NCBI GenBank assembly: GCA_030429565.1 | Contig: JAUIFE010000001.1 | Span: forward strand, 434,001-498,000 | DNA: 64,000 nucleotides | DNA from: Holophagae bacterium | GTDB taxonomy: Bacteria; Acidobacteriota; Holophagae; Acanthopleuribacterales; Acanthopleuribacteraceae | Direction: 5' to 3' | In this document: positions 11,066 to 24,400 of the stretch, in pieces | How positions within the stretch are numbered: position 1 is the first letter of the stretch | How the letters are laid out: each line of letters opens with the position of its first letter | Notes under the pieces: model-generated | Seen by the model: the letters and a program-made list of their open reading frames with translations, nothing else | Told to the model about the DNA's origin: nothing | Database searches by the model: none | Translations under genes and position numbers: made by a program

Positions 11066-12480
11066 TATGAAGCGAGACATCATCGACCGTCTGGTCACCA
11101 ACCCTCTTTGGGACGAACTCGAATCTTGGATGAGCCGCCTGCTTGGCGCGCAACTACAGCGTATGGGCGCCTTCGCAGCGGGTTTTTCACCCGCCGATGC
11201 CTGGCAAAAGGTCGGTGTCTTAGAAAAATACCGGCGCTGGTGGTGCGACTGTGCGCTCGAGATTTTGCAGCGCAACGGCAACCTGCCACCGTCGTCTTCG
11301 GACGCGCCGGACGCTGTTTGGCAAGCCTGGGAACCGCGTTTGCAACACTTCCTGACCGAACCCGATTTTGCCGCGGCGGTGCAGCTCGTCGACGCCTGCC
11401 TGCGCCGGTTGCCGGAGATTTTGCGCGGCACGGTCGCGGCCACCGATGTTTTGTTTCCGCGCGCCACTATGTCCCGCGTGGCAAACATGTATCAGCGCAA
11501 CACCCTCGCCGATTACCTCAACGGTTTGGTCGCCGACGCCGTGGTTGCGTTTCTCCAGCAACGGCTGGCCGCCGAGCCCAACGCCCGCTTGCGCCTGATT
11601 GAAATCGGCGCCGGCACGGGCGGCACCACGGCGGTGATCCTGCCCGCTTTGGCGTCTTTCCGCGACCAAATTGAAAGCTATTGTTATACCGATATTTCCC
11701 AAGCCTTTCTGATCCACGCCAAAACCCAGTTCGTGCCCGAGCATCCCTATCTGACGCCCGCGCTCTGGAATGTGGAACAGCCGCTGCCGGCGGCGCTGAC
11801 GCCGGGCGCCTACGACGTGGCGGTGGCGACCAACGTGCTGCACGCCACCCGCAACATCCGCGAAAGCCTGCGCCACGTCAAAACCGCGCTCAAAAGCGGG
11901 GGCCGCTTGATCCTCAACGAGGGCGTGCAAAAAACCACGCTCAACAGCCTGACCTTCGGCCTTTTGGACGGCTGGTGGCGTTTTGAAGATCCGCAACTGC
12001 GCATTCCCGGTTCGCCCTTACTGGAATCGCGCACCTGGCGCCGGGTCCTGGCCTGGGAAGGTTACCGCTTGCGCCCGCTCGCGCCGGCGGACGACCAAGG
12101 TCTGGGTCAGCAGATTTTGATCGGCGAAAGCGACGGCATGGTGCGCCGCGCCAACACCCAGCGCAACAGCGACGACACACCCGCGATCCAGACCCCGAAA
12201 GCCGTCGCCCACGAACCCAGCCCCGGCCCGCAAAAGCCGCCGCCCGCCGTCAGTCCCCAAGCCGTGCGTGCCCAGGTAGCCGAGGCCGTCACCCAGGCGT
12301 TGGCCGAATCGCTTAAGCTCGACGAAGCGGTCCAGGGCGACATTCCTTTTTCAGATTACGGTATCGACTCGATTCTCGGCGTCGGTTTTGTCGATCAGAT
12401 CAACGGAAGCCTGGGCCTTTCCTTGCCCACCGCCATTCTGTTCGACTACACCACCGTCGACACGCTGGCCGCGTACCTCA
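7800..12480 (+). other. Module 3: KS-KR | cMT-ACP, split over two proteins
   Basis: KS and KR end the first protein; cMT and ACP begin the second. Layout and sequence closely parallel module 2, suggesting tandem duplication. The KS has TGCSSSGVA and intact histidines, and the ACP has GIDSIL. Confidence 0.8.
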
Positions 12481-15400
12481 GCGACACCTACGCCGAACGC
12501 ATCAGCCGCAGCGAGGACACCACGCCCCCCGTTACGGCGCCGGCCCCGGCCGCACAACCCACCCGCGCCGCGCCGGCGAAGCAGGCCATCGCGCCGGCCC
12601 CGGCCGCACAACCCACGCGCCCTGCGCCGGCACCGCACACCCCGCCGCAACCCGACACCATTGCCGTCATCGGCATCGCCGGCCAATTTCCCGACGCGCC
12701 GGATCCCGCCACCTTCTGGCGCAATTTGATCGAAGGCCGCGACGGCATCACCCAACTGCCGGAGGCCTATCGCGACCTCGACCGGCTCGTCGGTCTCGAC
12801 GAAGAAGGCAATCCTTATTACCAGTGGGGCGGCGTGCTGGAACACCGCAACCATTTCGATCCCTTGTTCTTCAACATCGCGCCCCGCGAAGCCGAATCCA
12901 TGAACCCGCACCAGCGTTTGGTGTTGCAAGAGAGCTGGAAAGCGCTGGAAGACGCCGGTTACAACCCGCGCAACTTGGACGGCTCCCAGGTCGGCATTTT
13001 CATCGGCGCCGAACCCACCGAATACTTCTACGAATCCTTTACCGGCGCCTCGGAGGCCATCGTCGCCTCGCGCCTGTCCTACCATCTCAACCTACGCGGT
13101 CCGGCGCTGGTGGTGAATACGGGTTGTTCCTCATCCGGGGTCGCGATTCACCTGGCCTGTGAAAGCTTGCGCAGCGGCGAATCGGCCCTGGCCTTGGCCG
13201 GCGGCGTTTCGGCGGTGATGAAACAAAGCGGCCTCAATACCCTCGCTCAGGCGGGCATGCTCTCGCCAACCGGCGCCTGCCATACCTTTGACGCCTCCGG
13301 CAACGGCACCGTCTTATCCGAAGGCGTCGGCATGGTTGTGCTCAAACGCCATGCCGATGCGCTCGCCGACGGCGACCCGATTTACGGCTTAATCCTCGGT
13401 TCCGGCATGAACCAAGACGGCACCAGTAACGGCATCACCGCCCCCAACGGCTTGGCTCAAGAAGCCCTCATCCGCGGTGTTCAACAACGCTTCAACATCA
13501 ACGCCGACCACATCACCTACCTCGAAGCGCACGGGACCGGCACCAACCTGGGTGATCCCGTCGAAGGCAACGCCCTCGTGCGCGCCTTCCGCAAAACCAC
13601 GCGCCGCACCCATTTTTGCCGGGTCGGCAGTGCCAAAGCCCATATCGGCCACACCTCCGCCGCCGCCGGCGTTATCGGCCTGATCAAAATTTTGCTTTCG
13701 CTAAAACACCGCCGGTTGCCAGGACTGCTCCACTTCCAAACGCTCAATCCCCAAATCGACTTCACCGATTCACCCTTCTTCATCGACGCCCAAACCGCCG
13801 ACTGGGTCAACCCGCAGGCACCGCTCACCGCCGCGCTCAATTCCTTCGGCCACAGTGGGACCAACGTGCATTTGGTCGTGGCAGAGGCCGCGCGGCCCGC
13901 GCTTCGAGCGGAAACGCCGAACCGTTCCCAGTTGGTGCCGCTTTCGGCCTTTGACGAAGAACGCTTGCAAGAGGTCGCCGCCAACCTGCTGGCCTTTTTG
14001 GAAACCGAAAACGCAACCGACCCGACCCGATTGTGCGATCTGGCCCACACACTGCAAGTGGGTCGCGAAGCCATGCACGAACGCCTCATTTTTGAGGTGA
14101 AAAGCCTGGCCGAATTGAAGGACCGCCTCAAGCGCTTCCTGACGACGGGTGAGATCGTCGGGCGCCGAGGCCGGGTTACCGCCAAAAGCAAGGCCAAGTC
14201 GTTGCTCGCCGCCGGCGATGAGGACACGCGCGAGCTAATCGCCGCCTGGGCCGCCAAAGGGAAACTGGACAAACTGGCCGAGCTTTGGATTCAGGGTGTC
14301 GCCGTCGATTGGCGCCTAATCGACAACCAAAACGCACGCCGCATCAGCCTCCCCACCTACCCGTTCGCCCGCGAACACTTCGAGGCACCGCACAAAACCA
14401 GTACCACCGATTTGACCGCGCCGAGCGCCACGTCCGCTGCGTCCGTGCTACACCCGTTGGTACAACGCAATACCTCGAACTTTAAGGTTCAGCGCTACAG
14501 CGCCACCTTCCACGGCGATGAATTCTTTTTTGCCGATCACCGCGTCCACGGCGCGCGCGTGTTGCCAGGCGTCGCTTACCTGGAACTCGCGCAGACCGCC
14601 GTGCAGTTTGCGTTGGGTGAGGAAGCCGCCGGGACACGGATTTTCCTTAAAGATGTTGTGTGGTCGCGGCCGATTCGCATCGACGCCGACCCGCTTGAGG
14701 TGCACATCACCCTGGAACCGGGCCAAGACCGACATGGCAACGAAGAGATCCGCTTCCAAATCCTGACCGACATCGTCCACGCCGAAGGTTTGGCGGTAAC
14801 GGCGCCGGCACAACAGCCCCGCCTCGATTTGACCCAATTACAGGCGACCGTCCGCAACCAAAGCCTGGATGCCGACACGGTTTACGATGCCTTCCACCAA
14901 ATGGGCATCGATTACGGACCCGGCCATCGCGGTTTGCGCGTGCTCCATTTCGATACCTTCACGCGCGGCAACGCCACCGAACCCCAAATCCTGGCGCGGT
15001 TGGAACTTCCGCCAGGACACCAGAACCATCCCTACACTTTGCATCCCGGCTTAATGGATGCAGCGCTGCAAGCGTCGATCGGCTTCATGCTGGACCAAGG
15101 TCGCGGCGATGCGGAACGGAAACCCAGCCTGCCTTTTGCCTTGGAAGCGCTGGAAATTTTTGCGCCGATCCCGGCCGAAACCTGGGTCTGGACGCGACCG
15201 TCCGAAGGCGGCTCGTTTTACGACCGCGTACAAAAGTTGGACATCGACCTCTGCGATGCGGACGGCAAAGTCTGCGTGCGTTTGAAACGCTTTTCCTCGC
15301 GAACCCTGACCGGCGAGATTCCTACCGTCGACGCCGACCAAAACCGCCACGTGGGTTTGCTGACCCTGAGCCCGGTGTGGCAGGTGACGCGACCCGAACC

Positions 15401-18400
15401 GCACGCGCTGGATGCCGCGCAATCGGTGTTGGTCATCGGTGGGACGAACGACTTTTTCGACGATATCCGCACCCAGCTCCCCAAGGCCAAACCCCAAACC
15501 CTCACCGGTCAAGAAACGGTCGCGGCGCTCACCGACATCATCCAAAGGAATGGCGATCTGGACCACCTGATTTGGGTGGCCCCGACCGCTCAGGGCGAGA
15601 CGCTTGCCGCCGAAACCACCATCGCCGATCAAGAAGCCGGCGTGATTCAGGTGTTCCGTCTGGTCAAAGCCTTGCTGGCGGCGGGTTATAGCGAACGCGA
15701 TCTGGAATGGACCTTGATCACCACGCAAACCTTGGCGATCAGCGCCGGCGAAACCATTGCGCCCAGCCACGCCGCCGTCCACGGTTTAATCGGCTCGATG
15801 GCCAAGGAATATCCCCACTGGCGCGTACGCCTGGTGGACATTGCGGCGGATGAAACCCCCACCGCCGCGCGCATTTTGCAACAGCCCGCTCATCCCGAAG
15901 GCGACGCGCTCGTGCTGCGTGCGGAAAGCTGTTACACGCGCGGTTTGGCGCCGGTCACCGCCGCAAGCACGTCAGCCGATTCCAGTTACCGCCAAGGCGG
16001 CGTCTACGTGGTCATCGGCGGCGCGGGCGGTATCGGCGAGGTTTGGACCCGTCAGGTCGTGGCCGACCACGGCGCCCACGTCTACTGGTTGGGTCGCCGT
16101 CCCGAGGACGAACAGATCCGCGCACGGCTGGCCGCCTGCGGCAATACCGAATACCTGCAAGCCGACGCCGGCGATCGCGATGCGCTGCAACAGGCCGTCG
16201 CCCGCATCAAACAAAAACACCCGCGCATCCACGGCGTGGTCCATTCCGCCATCGTCCTGCGCGACAAAAGTTTGGCCCGCATGGATGAAGCGCGTTTCCG
16301 CGCCGGTTTAAGCGCCAAAGTCGACGTCAGCGTGCGTTTGGCGCAAGTCTTCGGCAACGAAGCACTGGACTTTGTGCTGTTTTTCTCGTCGCTCCAGTCC
16401 TTCACCCGAGGCGCGGGCCAGTCCAACTACGCCGCCGGTTGCACCTTCAAAGACGCCTACGCGCTGGCCTTGGCCGGCGCTTGGCCGGGAGAGCAGGCGC
16501 CGCGCATTCGCGTCATGAACTGGGGATACTGGGGCACCGTCGGCATCGTCACCGACGCGGCTTACCAGAAACGCATGGCCGAAGGCGGCTTGGGTTCGAT
16601 TGAGCCCGACGAAGGCATGGCCGCCGTCGACGCCTTACTGCGCGGCGCGCCTGAACAGTTGATCCTGCTCAAAACCACCGTGCCCGAAGTCGCCGAAGCC
16701 ATGTGTGTGCCGGAAACGGTGCAATTCTACCCGCCGACGCTGCCCGCCTGCCACGAGCGCTTCCCCAAGCGCCTGCCCCAACGCCACGACGATATCCAGG
16801 CGATTCACGCCGCCATGGGTCCCGACCTGGAAGCCATGAACACCCTGTACCTGGAACTATTGGGCGCGACCTTGGTGTCGCTCGGCCTCTTCGGCGCGAA
16901 CCCACCCACGCTGCCGGCGCTGTACCAACGCTGGTTCGCCGAAAGCATCAACCTGTTACAACAGCACGAACTGCTGCACGGCGAGCCAGGCGCCTGGACC
17001 CCGTCCGAGCGGCTCGACCTGGACCGGCGCCGGCAAGATTGGGAACGCGGGCGTCCGACCTGGATGCAGGCCGAAAACCAAAAAGCGCAAATCATCCTGG
17101 TCGAAGCCTGTTTGCGCGCCTTGCCCGAGATCCTCACCGGCCGCCGACAAGCCACCGACGTATTGTTCCCCAACGCCTCGATGGAGCTGGTTGAGGGCAT
17201 TCACAAAGGCAATGTCGCCGCCGATTTATTTAACGAAGTTTTGGAAGAAACCGTCGTCGCCTACTTGGAAGAACGGTGTCAGGACCCAAGCGCCGAAATC
17301 CGCATTTTGGAAATCGGTGCGGGTACGGGCGGAACCACCGCCGGTTTACTGCCGCGCCTCAAACCCTTCGCCAAGCAGATTCGCGAGTATTGTTTCACCG
17401 ATATCTCGCGCGCCTTCCTGTTGCATGCCGAAACCCATTACGCCGCCGAAAATCCCTTCCTCACCACCGCATTATTCGATGTGGGTTTGCCGTTGGCCGG
17501 CCAAAACATCGCGGCCGATCACTACGATGTGGTGATCGCAACCAATGTGCTCCACGCAACCGCCGACATTCGCCGAACGCTGCGCAACGCCAAAGCCACG
17601 ATGCACCGCAACGGCCTGCTGATCCTCAACGAACTGTGCAGCAACTCGTTGTTCGCCCACCTGACCTTTGGCCTTTTGGAAGGTTGGTGGCTTTACGAGG
17701 ACACGGAACTGCGCATTCTCGGCTGTCCCGGCTTGTATCCCGAAACCTGGGCCGCCCTGCTGGAAAGCGAAGGGTTCGCACCGGTCCTGTTCCCGGCCGC
17801 AGCCGTTCGCGACCTGGGTCAACAGGTGATCGTCGCCCCGTCCGACGGCGTTGTGCGCCAAAACCATGCCGGCGATGAACCGGCCCTACACGTCAATGTC
17901 ACCAGCTCCGCCGCCGAGGTGGCCGACGCGGAAGAACCCGCCGGCGACAGCTTGCGGGAGCGCGCCGCCGCGTATATCAAACGCATCGTCGCCGCCACCC
18001 TGCGCATGTCCAGTCGCAAATTGGACACATCGCAACCTTTGGAAATGTACGGCTTGGATTCGATCCTGGTGGTCCACCTCACCAACGCCATGCGCCAACA
18101 TTTCGACGGCATCACCAGCACCTTGTTTTTCGAGGTCCAAACCATCGACGCCCTGGTCGACCATTTATTGGAAACCCAGGAAGCGGCGCTCCTCAAGCAG
18201 GTCGGCCCCAAACAGGAACCGCGGCCGGTCCAAGCCCAAACCAAAACAGCGCCGGCGCCCACTGCCGCAAACCCGACGCGCCGTCGCTTTGCCGCCAAAC
18301 CGGCGCAAGCGCCGGCCACACCGATCACAGCGACGCCGGACACGCCCAAACCCGCAACCAACACCGGTGCCGTGGCAATCATCGGCGTAAGCGGTCGTTA

Positions 18401-21400
18401 TCCCATGGCCGCCGACACCGGCGAATTCTGGCAGCGTTTGGTTACCGGCACCCACTGCATTACCGAAGTCCCCGCCGACCGCTGGGACTGGCGCCGCTAC
18501 CACAGCGACAAACCAGGCGTACACGGTAAAATTTACAGCCGCTGGGGCGGGTTCATCGACCAACACGACCGCTTCGATCCGCTGTTTTTCCAGATCTCGC
18601 CCCGTGAAGCGCGCTTAATGGATCCGCAGGAACGGATTTTCCTGGAAACGGCACACGCCTGCATTGAAGACGCGGGTTACACGCCGGCCACGCTGGCCGA
18701 TGAACGCCGCCGCGTCGGCGTGTACGCGGGTGTGATGAACAGCACCTACGCACCGCAACCCAACTTCGCCACCATCGCCAACCGCATCTCCTACGTGTTC
18801 GATTTCCACGGACCCAGCATGTCGCTCGACACGGCCTGCTCCTCGTCGCTGACGGCGATCCACTTGGCGGTGGAAAGCATCAACGCGGGCACCTGCGACG
18901 CGGCCGTGGCGGGCGGTGTCCACCTCAACCTGCACCCAATCCATTACCAAGGCCTGTGTGAAGTGCGCATGCTCAGCCCCGACGGCCGCTGCAAAACCTT
19001 CGGCTTAGGGGCCGATGGCTTTGTGCCAGGCGAAGGGACCGGCGCGGTGCTGCTCAAGCCGCTCGATCGTGCCCTGGCCGACAAAGACACCATTTACGGC
19101 ATCATCAAGGGCAGTGCGATTAATGCGGGCGGCAAAACCAACGGCTACACCGTGCCCAACCCCAACGCCCAGTATCGCCTGATTGCCGACGCCATCACCC
19201 GCGCCGGAATTGATGCGCGCACCATTAGTTATGTGGAAGCTCACGGAACCGGCACCTCGCTGGGCGATCCCATTGAGATTTCGGCCCTGAACCGCGCCTT
19301 CAGCGACAGTCCCAACGACCAACACGGCCAAAAAACCTGCGCCGTTGGTTCGGTCAAAGCCAACGTCGGTCACTGTGAAAGTGCGGCCGGCATTGCCGGT
19401 CTCACCAAAATTCTGATGCAAATGAAACACGCCACCATCGCCCCTTCGCTCCACGCCGATCCACCCAACGACCACATCGATTTCGACAAGACGCCGTTCA
19501 GCGTCCCCCACGAAGCCATCGCTTGGCAGCGTCCCGAGATCACCGTCGACGGCGTGACCCAAACCGTACCGCGTCGCGCGGGCCTTTCTTCCTTCGGGGC
19601 CGGCGGCGCCAACGCCCATCTCATTCTCCAAGAAGCGCCGGCCGTTGCGCTTGCGACCGAAACCGAACGGGACCACCTCATTGTGTTGTCCGCCCGTAAA
19701 CCGGCGCAACTGCAACAGATGGTGGCCAATCTGCACGGGTTCCTCGCGGAACACCTCGCCAAAGCGCGCCCGCTCTCCATGACGAACCTGGCCTACACGC
19801 TGCAAGTCGGCCGCGAAGCCATGGAAGAACGGCTGGCACTGATCGCCCGCAGCGCCGAGGAACTGGCCGCCAAACTGCAAACCCTGATGGACCAATGGGC
19901 CGCCGGCGAACCGGAAGAAGTCGACGACCTCTTTCGCGGCAGCGTCCCAAGCGGCGCCCAAACCGACAATGCGTTGTCCGTGTTCACGGCCGACGAAGAG
20001 CTCCAAGAAGCGGTGGATAAGTGGATTCAACGCGGAAAATTCGCCCGCCTGCTGGACGTGTGGGTGCAAGGCCTCGCCTTTGATTGGCGCCGCTTGTACG
20101 CCGAAGATCAACCCTTACCGTCCCGCATGAACCTGCCCACCTATCCTTTCGCCCGCGACCGTTATTGGATGGACGGCGACGCCTGGGTGCCGGCTTTGGA
20201 AGAAGGCTCCAGCATGGGTCCGCGCGCGGTGAACCTCGGCGCCTGGTCACACAAAACAAAAGCGCAACCATTGCAAGCAGATACACCATCAACAGCGAAA
20301 GCCGTTGCGCCGCAGATAGTGCTTACGCCGGCGGTGGTTGCCCCCATCACCACCGCACCACCGCGCCACCAGGCGGCAATCGCAAAACCGAACGGTCAGG
20401 TGCAACTGACCCCCTTGGACGACATTCAACCAATGGGTCCACCGCCGCCGACAGCGGCCGCGGCGCCGACGCCCGCCAAGGAGACGCTAAAGCAAACCTT
20501 AACCCAGGGTTTGGCCGAAGCGCTGTTCATGGACGTCGCCGAAATCAACCCGGATAAACCTTTCACCGACATGGGTTTGGACTCGATTATCGGCGTCGAG
20601 TGGATTCACACCATCAATCAAAGCTACCAACTCGACCTGCAAGCGACCCAGCTTTACGACACACCCAACATCCATGCGTTAAGCGCCTTCCTGCACAGCA
20701 CGCTGCGCGGCCAGGCGACACCGACCGCCGCGCCCCCACGCGCCAAAGCCGTCGTCCTGCCCAAGCCCAGTATCAGCCTGCCGTCGATGGCGACCGCCGC
20801 GCCCAGCGGCCCGAGCCAAACAACGCCGGCCGCGCATAATCCGACACCGGCGGCGGCCGTGCCTCGCCCACCCGCCGCCACCGCGAGCCAAGCACCGCCG
20901 ACCCGAACGGAACCCCGACGCCGTTCGCTGGAAGCCGTGCGCGCCGAGGTGCGCGATACCCTTGCCGAGGCGTTATTTATGCAACCGGCCGAAATCGAAC
21001 TGGACCGTGCTTTTATCGCCATGGGTCTGGATTCCATCATCGGCGTCGAATGGGTGCAAACCATTAATGAACGCTTCAACTTGGACTTGCAGGCCACCAC
21101 GATTTACGACCATCCCACCGTGCGGGAGTTCGCAGCCTTCCTGCAAAAAGAAGCCCCCTTAGCGGCCGCACCGGCGACGCCCGAAACAGCCGCTGAACCC
21201 GTTGTCGACCCCCTGCCCGCCGCTGCACCGGCAACGGCTGAAGCGGTCGACGAGCCCGAACCACCTAGCGCATCACCTAGCGAACCGCTTAGCGAACTCA
21301 CGGCGATCACAACCCCGGCGCAACCGCCGCCGCAAACCGTCACGGCCGCCAAGCCGGTGTCACGCCTCGCCGGCCCGCAAGAACCCATTGCGGTCATCGG

Positions 21401-24400
21401 AATGTCGGGGCGTTATCCCGGCGCCGCCGATCTCGACAGCTACTGGCAAAACCTAACCCGTGGTGTTGACTCGGTAACCACCATTCCAAAATCGCGCTGG
21501 AACACCGCCGACTATTACGACAAAACGCCCGGTGTGCCCGGGAAAACCAACTCGAAATGGTTGGGTGTGCTCGAAGATATGGATTGTTTCGATCCACTGT
21601 TTTTCATGATCTCGCCCGCCGAAGCTGAAGGCATCGATCCCCAGCACCGTCTGTTCCTTGAAGAGGGCTGGCGCGCTTTTGAAGACGCCGGCCTCAACCG
21701 CGAAGCACTGAGCAACAGCCGATGCGGTGTCTACCTGGGCATCATGAGCAACGAATACGCCTACCTGGCTTCGAAGAACCCGGACGAGATTTCAGTGAGC
21801 GGTAACAGCTTCGCCATTGCCGCGGCACGGATCGCCTACTACCTCAACCTCAAGGGTCCGGCCATTCCCATTGATACCGCCTGTTCCTCGTCGCTGGTGG
21901 CCGCCCACCTCGCCTGTCAAGCCCTTGCCAACCGCGAAATCGATACCGCGCTGGTCGGCGGTGTCAGCCTGTATCTCGGACCCGAACCCTACCTGGGCCT
22001 GTCTGCCTCCGGCATGCTCGCCGCCGACGGTCGTTGCAAAACGTTCGACAACCGCGCCGACGGCTTTGTGCCAGGAGAAGGCGTCGGTGCCGTTGTGCTG
22101 AAACGACTCGTCGACGCCGAGGCCGATGGCGACCGCATCGAAGCCGTCATCATCGGGTCCGGCATCAACCAAGACGGCAAAACCAACGGCATCACCGCCC
22201 CCAGTGCCACCGCCCAAGCAGCACTGGAACGCGAAGTTTACCGCCGCAACGGCATCACGCCGGACAGCATCGGCTACATCGAAACCCACGGGACCGGCAC
22301 CAAATTGGGCGATCCCATTGAAATCGAAGCCTTAACCAAGGTTTTCCGCGAAGCAGGTGCCGCCGGACCCTGCGCCCTGGGTTCGGTAAAATCGAACCTG
22401 GGCCATACCTCGGCGGCGGCGGGCGTGGCTTCGCTGCACAAGGTGATTCACTGCTTGCAGCAGGGCAAATTGGTGCCGAGCCTGCACTTCCAACAAGCCA
22501 ACAGCCACCTTAACCTGGCGGCTTCGCCTTTTTACGTCAACACGGAAACCAAAGACTGGCGCAACGGTGACAAGCCGCGCCGTGCCGCCGTCAGTTCTTT
22601 TGGCTTCAGCGGCACCAACGCCCACCTGGTCGTCGAGGAATACCGACCGGTCAACCCGCCACCCCGACCCGAGCGCGACAGCTTGATTCCGCTTTCGGCC
22701 AAAAACGCTGATCGTTTGTTGGCAAGCGCCGAACGCCTGCTGCATTACCTGCGCGCCGGCAGCGCGCCCGCCCAGGCGGCGACCCAAATCGATACGGCCG
22801 CCCTCACCAGCGTCGTCGTCAACAAACTGGCCGCGATCCTTCACGTCGAGGCGGCGGATATCGACAGCGAACAAGACTTTATCGAGTTCGGTGTCGAGCC
22901 GATTCACCAAGCGCGCCTGCGGGAAGAACTGGAAAAAGAATGGGGGCTTGAGTGGGACGGCCGCGCCTTCATGCAAAAAGACTCGGTACGCGCCATTGTC
23001 GCCGATTTACCGGCGGGCGCAAGCCACGGCGGCAACGACGCGGCCCCGACCCAACCCGACCAAGCCGTGCCGGCGCGACGCCCGCACAACCTGCACCTCG
23101 CGGACCTGGCCCACACCCTGCAACACGGCCGCGATGCGATGGAGGAACGGGTCGCCTTTGTCTGCGCGTCCACCGACCAATTGGTGCAACAACTGGAAAC
23201 CTTTATCGGCCGAGGCGGCGCCGCCGACCCGGCCGCGCGCATCTGGCGCGGTTCGGTGCGGGACTACGCAACGCTGTCGGCGGGCCTCGACAATCCCGAC
23301 GATTTACAAGAAATGGTGGCCTTGCGTCTGGCCCGTCGCGATTTACCGCGTTTGGCCGCCTACTGGACACGCGGGGCCGGCATCGATTGGCACGAACTAG
23401 CGCAAGGCGCCAAGCCGCAACTGCTGAGTTTGCCCACCTACCCCTTCGCCCGCGAACGTTACTGGGCGGGCGCAGCGGCGCCCGCGACCGCAGCAAACCC
23501 CCAAGCCGAGGTCTTGCATCCGCTTCTGCACACCAACACGTCAACCCCTGACACGCAACGCTTCACCACGGTGTTTAGCGGCCGCGAATGGCTGTTGACG
23601 GATCACGTGATCCAACTGGACGGCGCGCTCGGGTTGCCTGTTTTGCCAGGCGTCGCCCACCTGGAAATGGCGCGCGCGGCGGCCCAGTTTAGCTTTGCCG
23701 GCCAACCCTTCCACCTGACCCACATCCTTTGGTTACGCCCGCTCATCGTCAGCGAACCCTGCACGGTTCACACGCGTTTGTTCCCCCTGGACAACGGCGT
23801 TGAAGGCGCACTTGCCTTCGAAATTTACGCGGACCAAAACGGCCGACGCACCGTTTACAGCCAAGGTCGTGTGCTGCCCGGCGCCGGTCAAGCCCCCGGC
23901 GAACCCACACCGCAACGGCCACCCCTCGCGGCCGGACAGACCACCGACGGCGCCGCCTGTTACCAACTGTTCGAAGCGATGGGCATAAAATACGGTCCGG
24001 CCTGCCGCGCCCTACAGCGGGTTTGTCGCGATGCGCACGGCGTTTGGGCCGACCTGGCGCTGCCCAGCCTGATCGCCGACGACGCCGACGCCTATCTGCT
24101 GCACCCCGGATTACTCGACGCCGCGTTGCAAGCAGCCATCGCTTTGACGCCGCTCGATCAAGCCCCGGAAAGCGGTGGACTCGGCCTGCCGTTCGCGATT
24201 GATAAAGTGGTGATCTCGCGCCAAACCCAACCCGTCCAAGCCTTTGTACGTCCCTGCCGGCAAGGTACGCCCTCCCGTTTGGATGTCACCCTGCTCGATG
24301 CCGACGGCAACCGCTGCATCGATCTAATTGGCTTCACCGCCAAGCCGGCGCCAAACCCAACGCCGCCCGTCAAAGCGGACAAAGAGGCGTTGGTCTGCCG

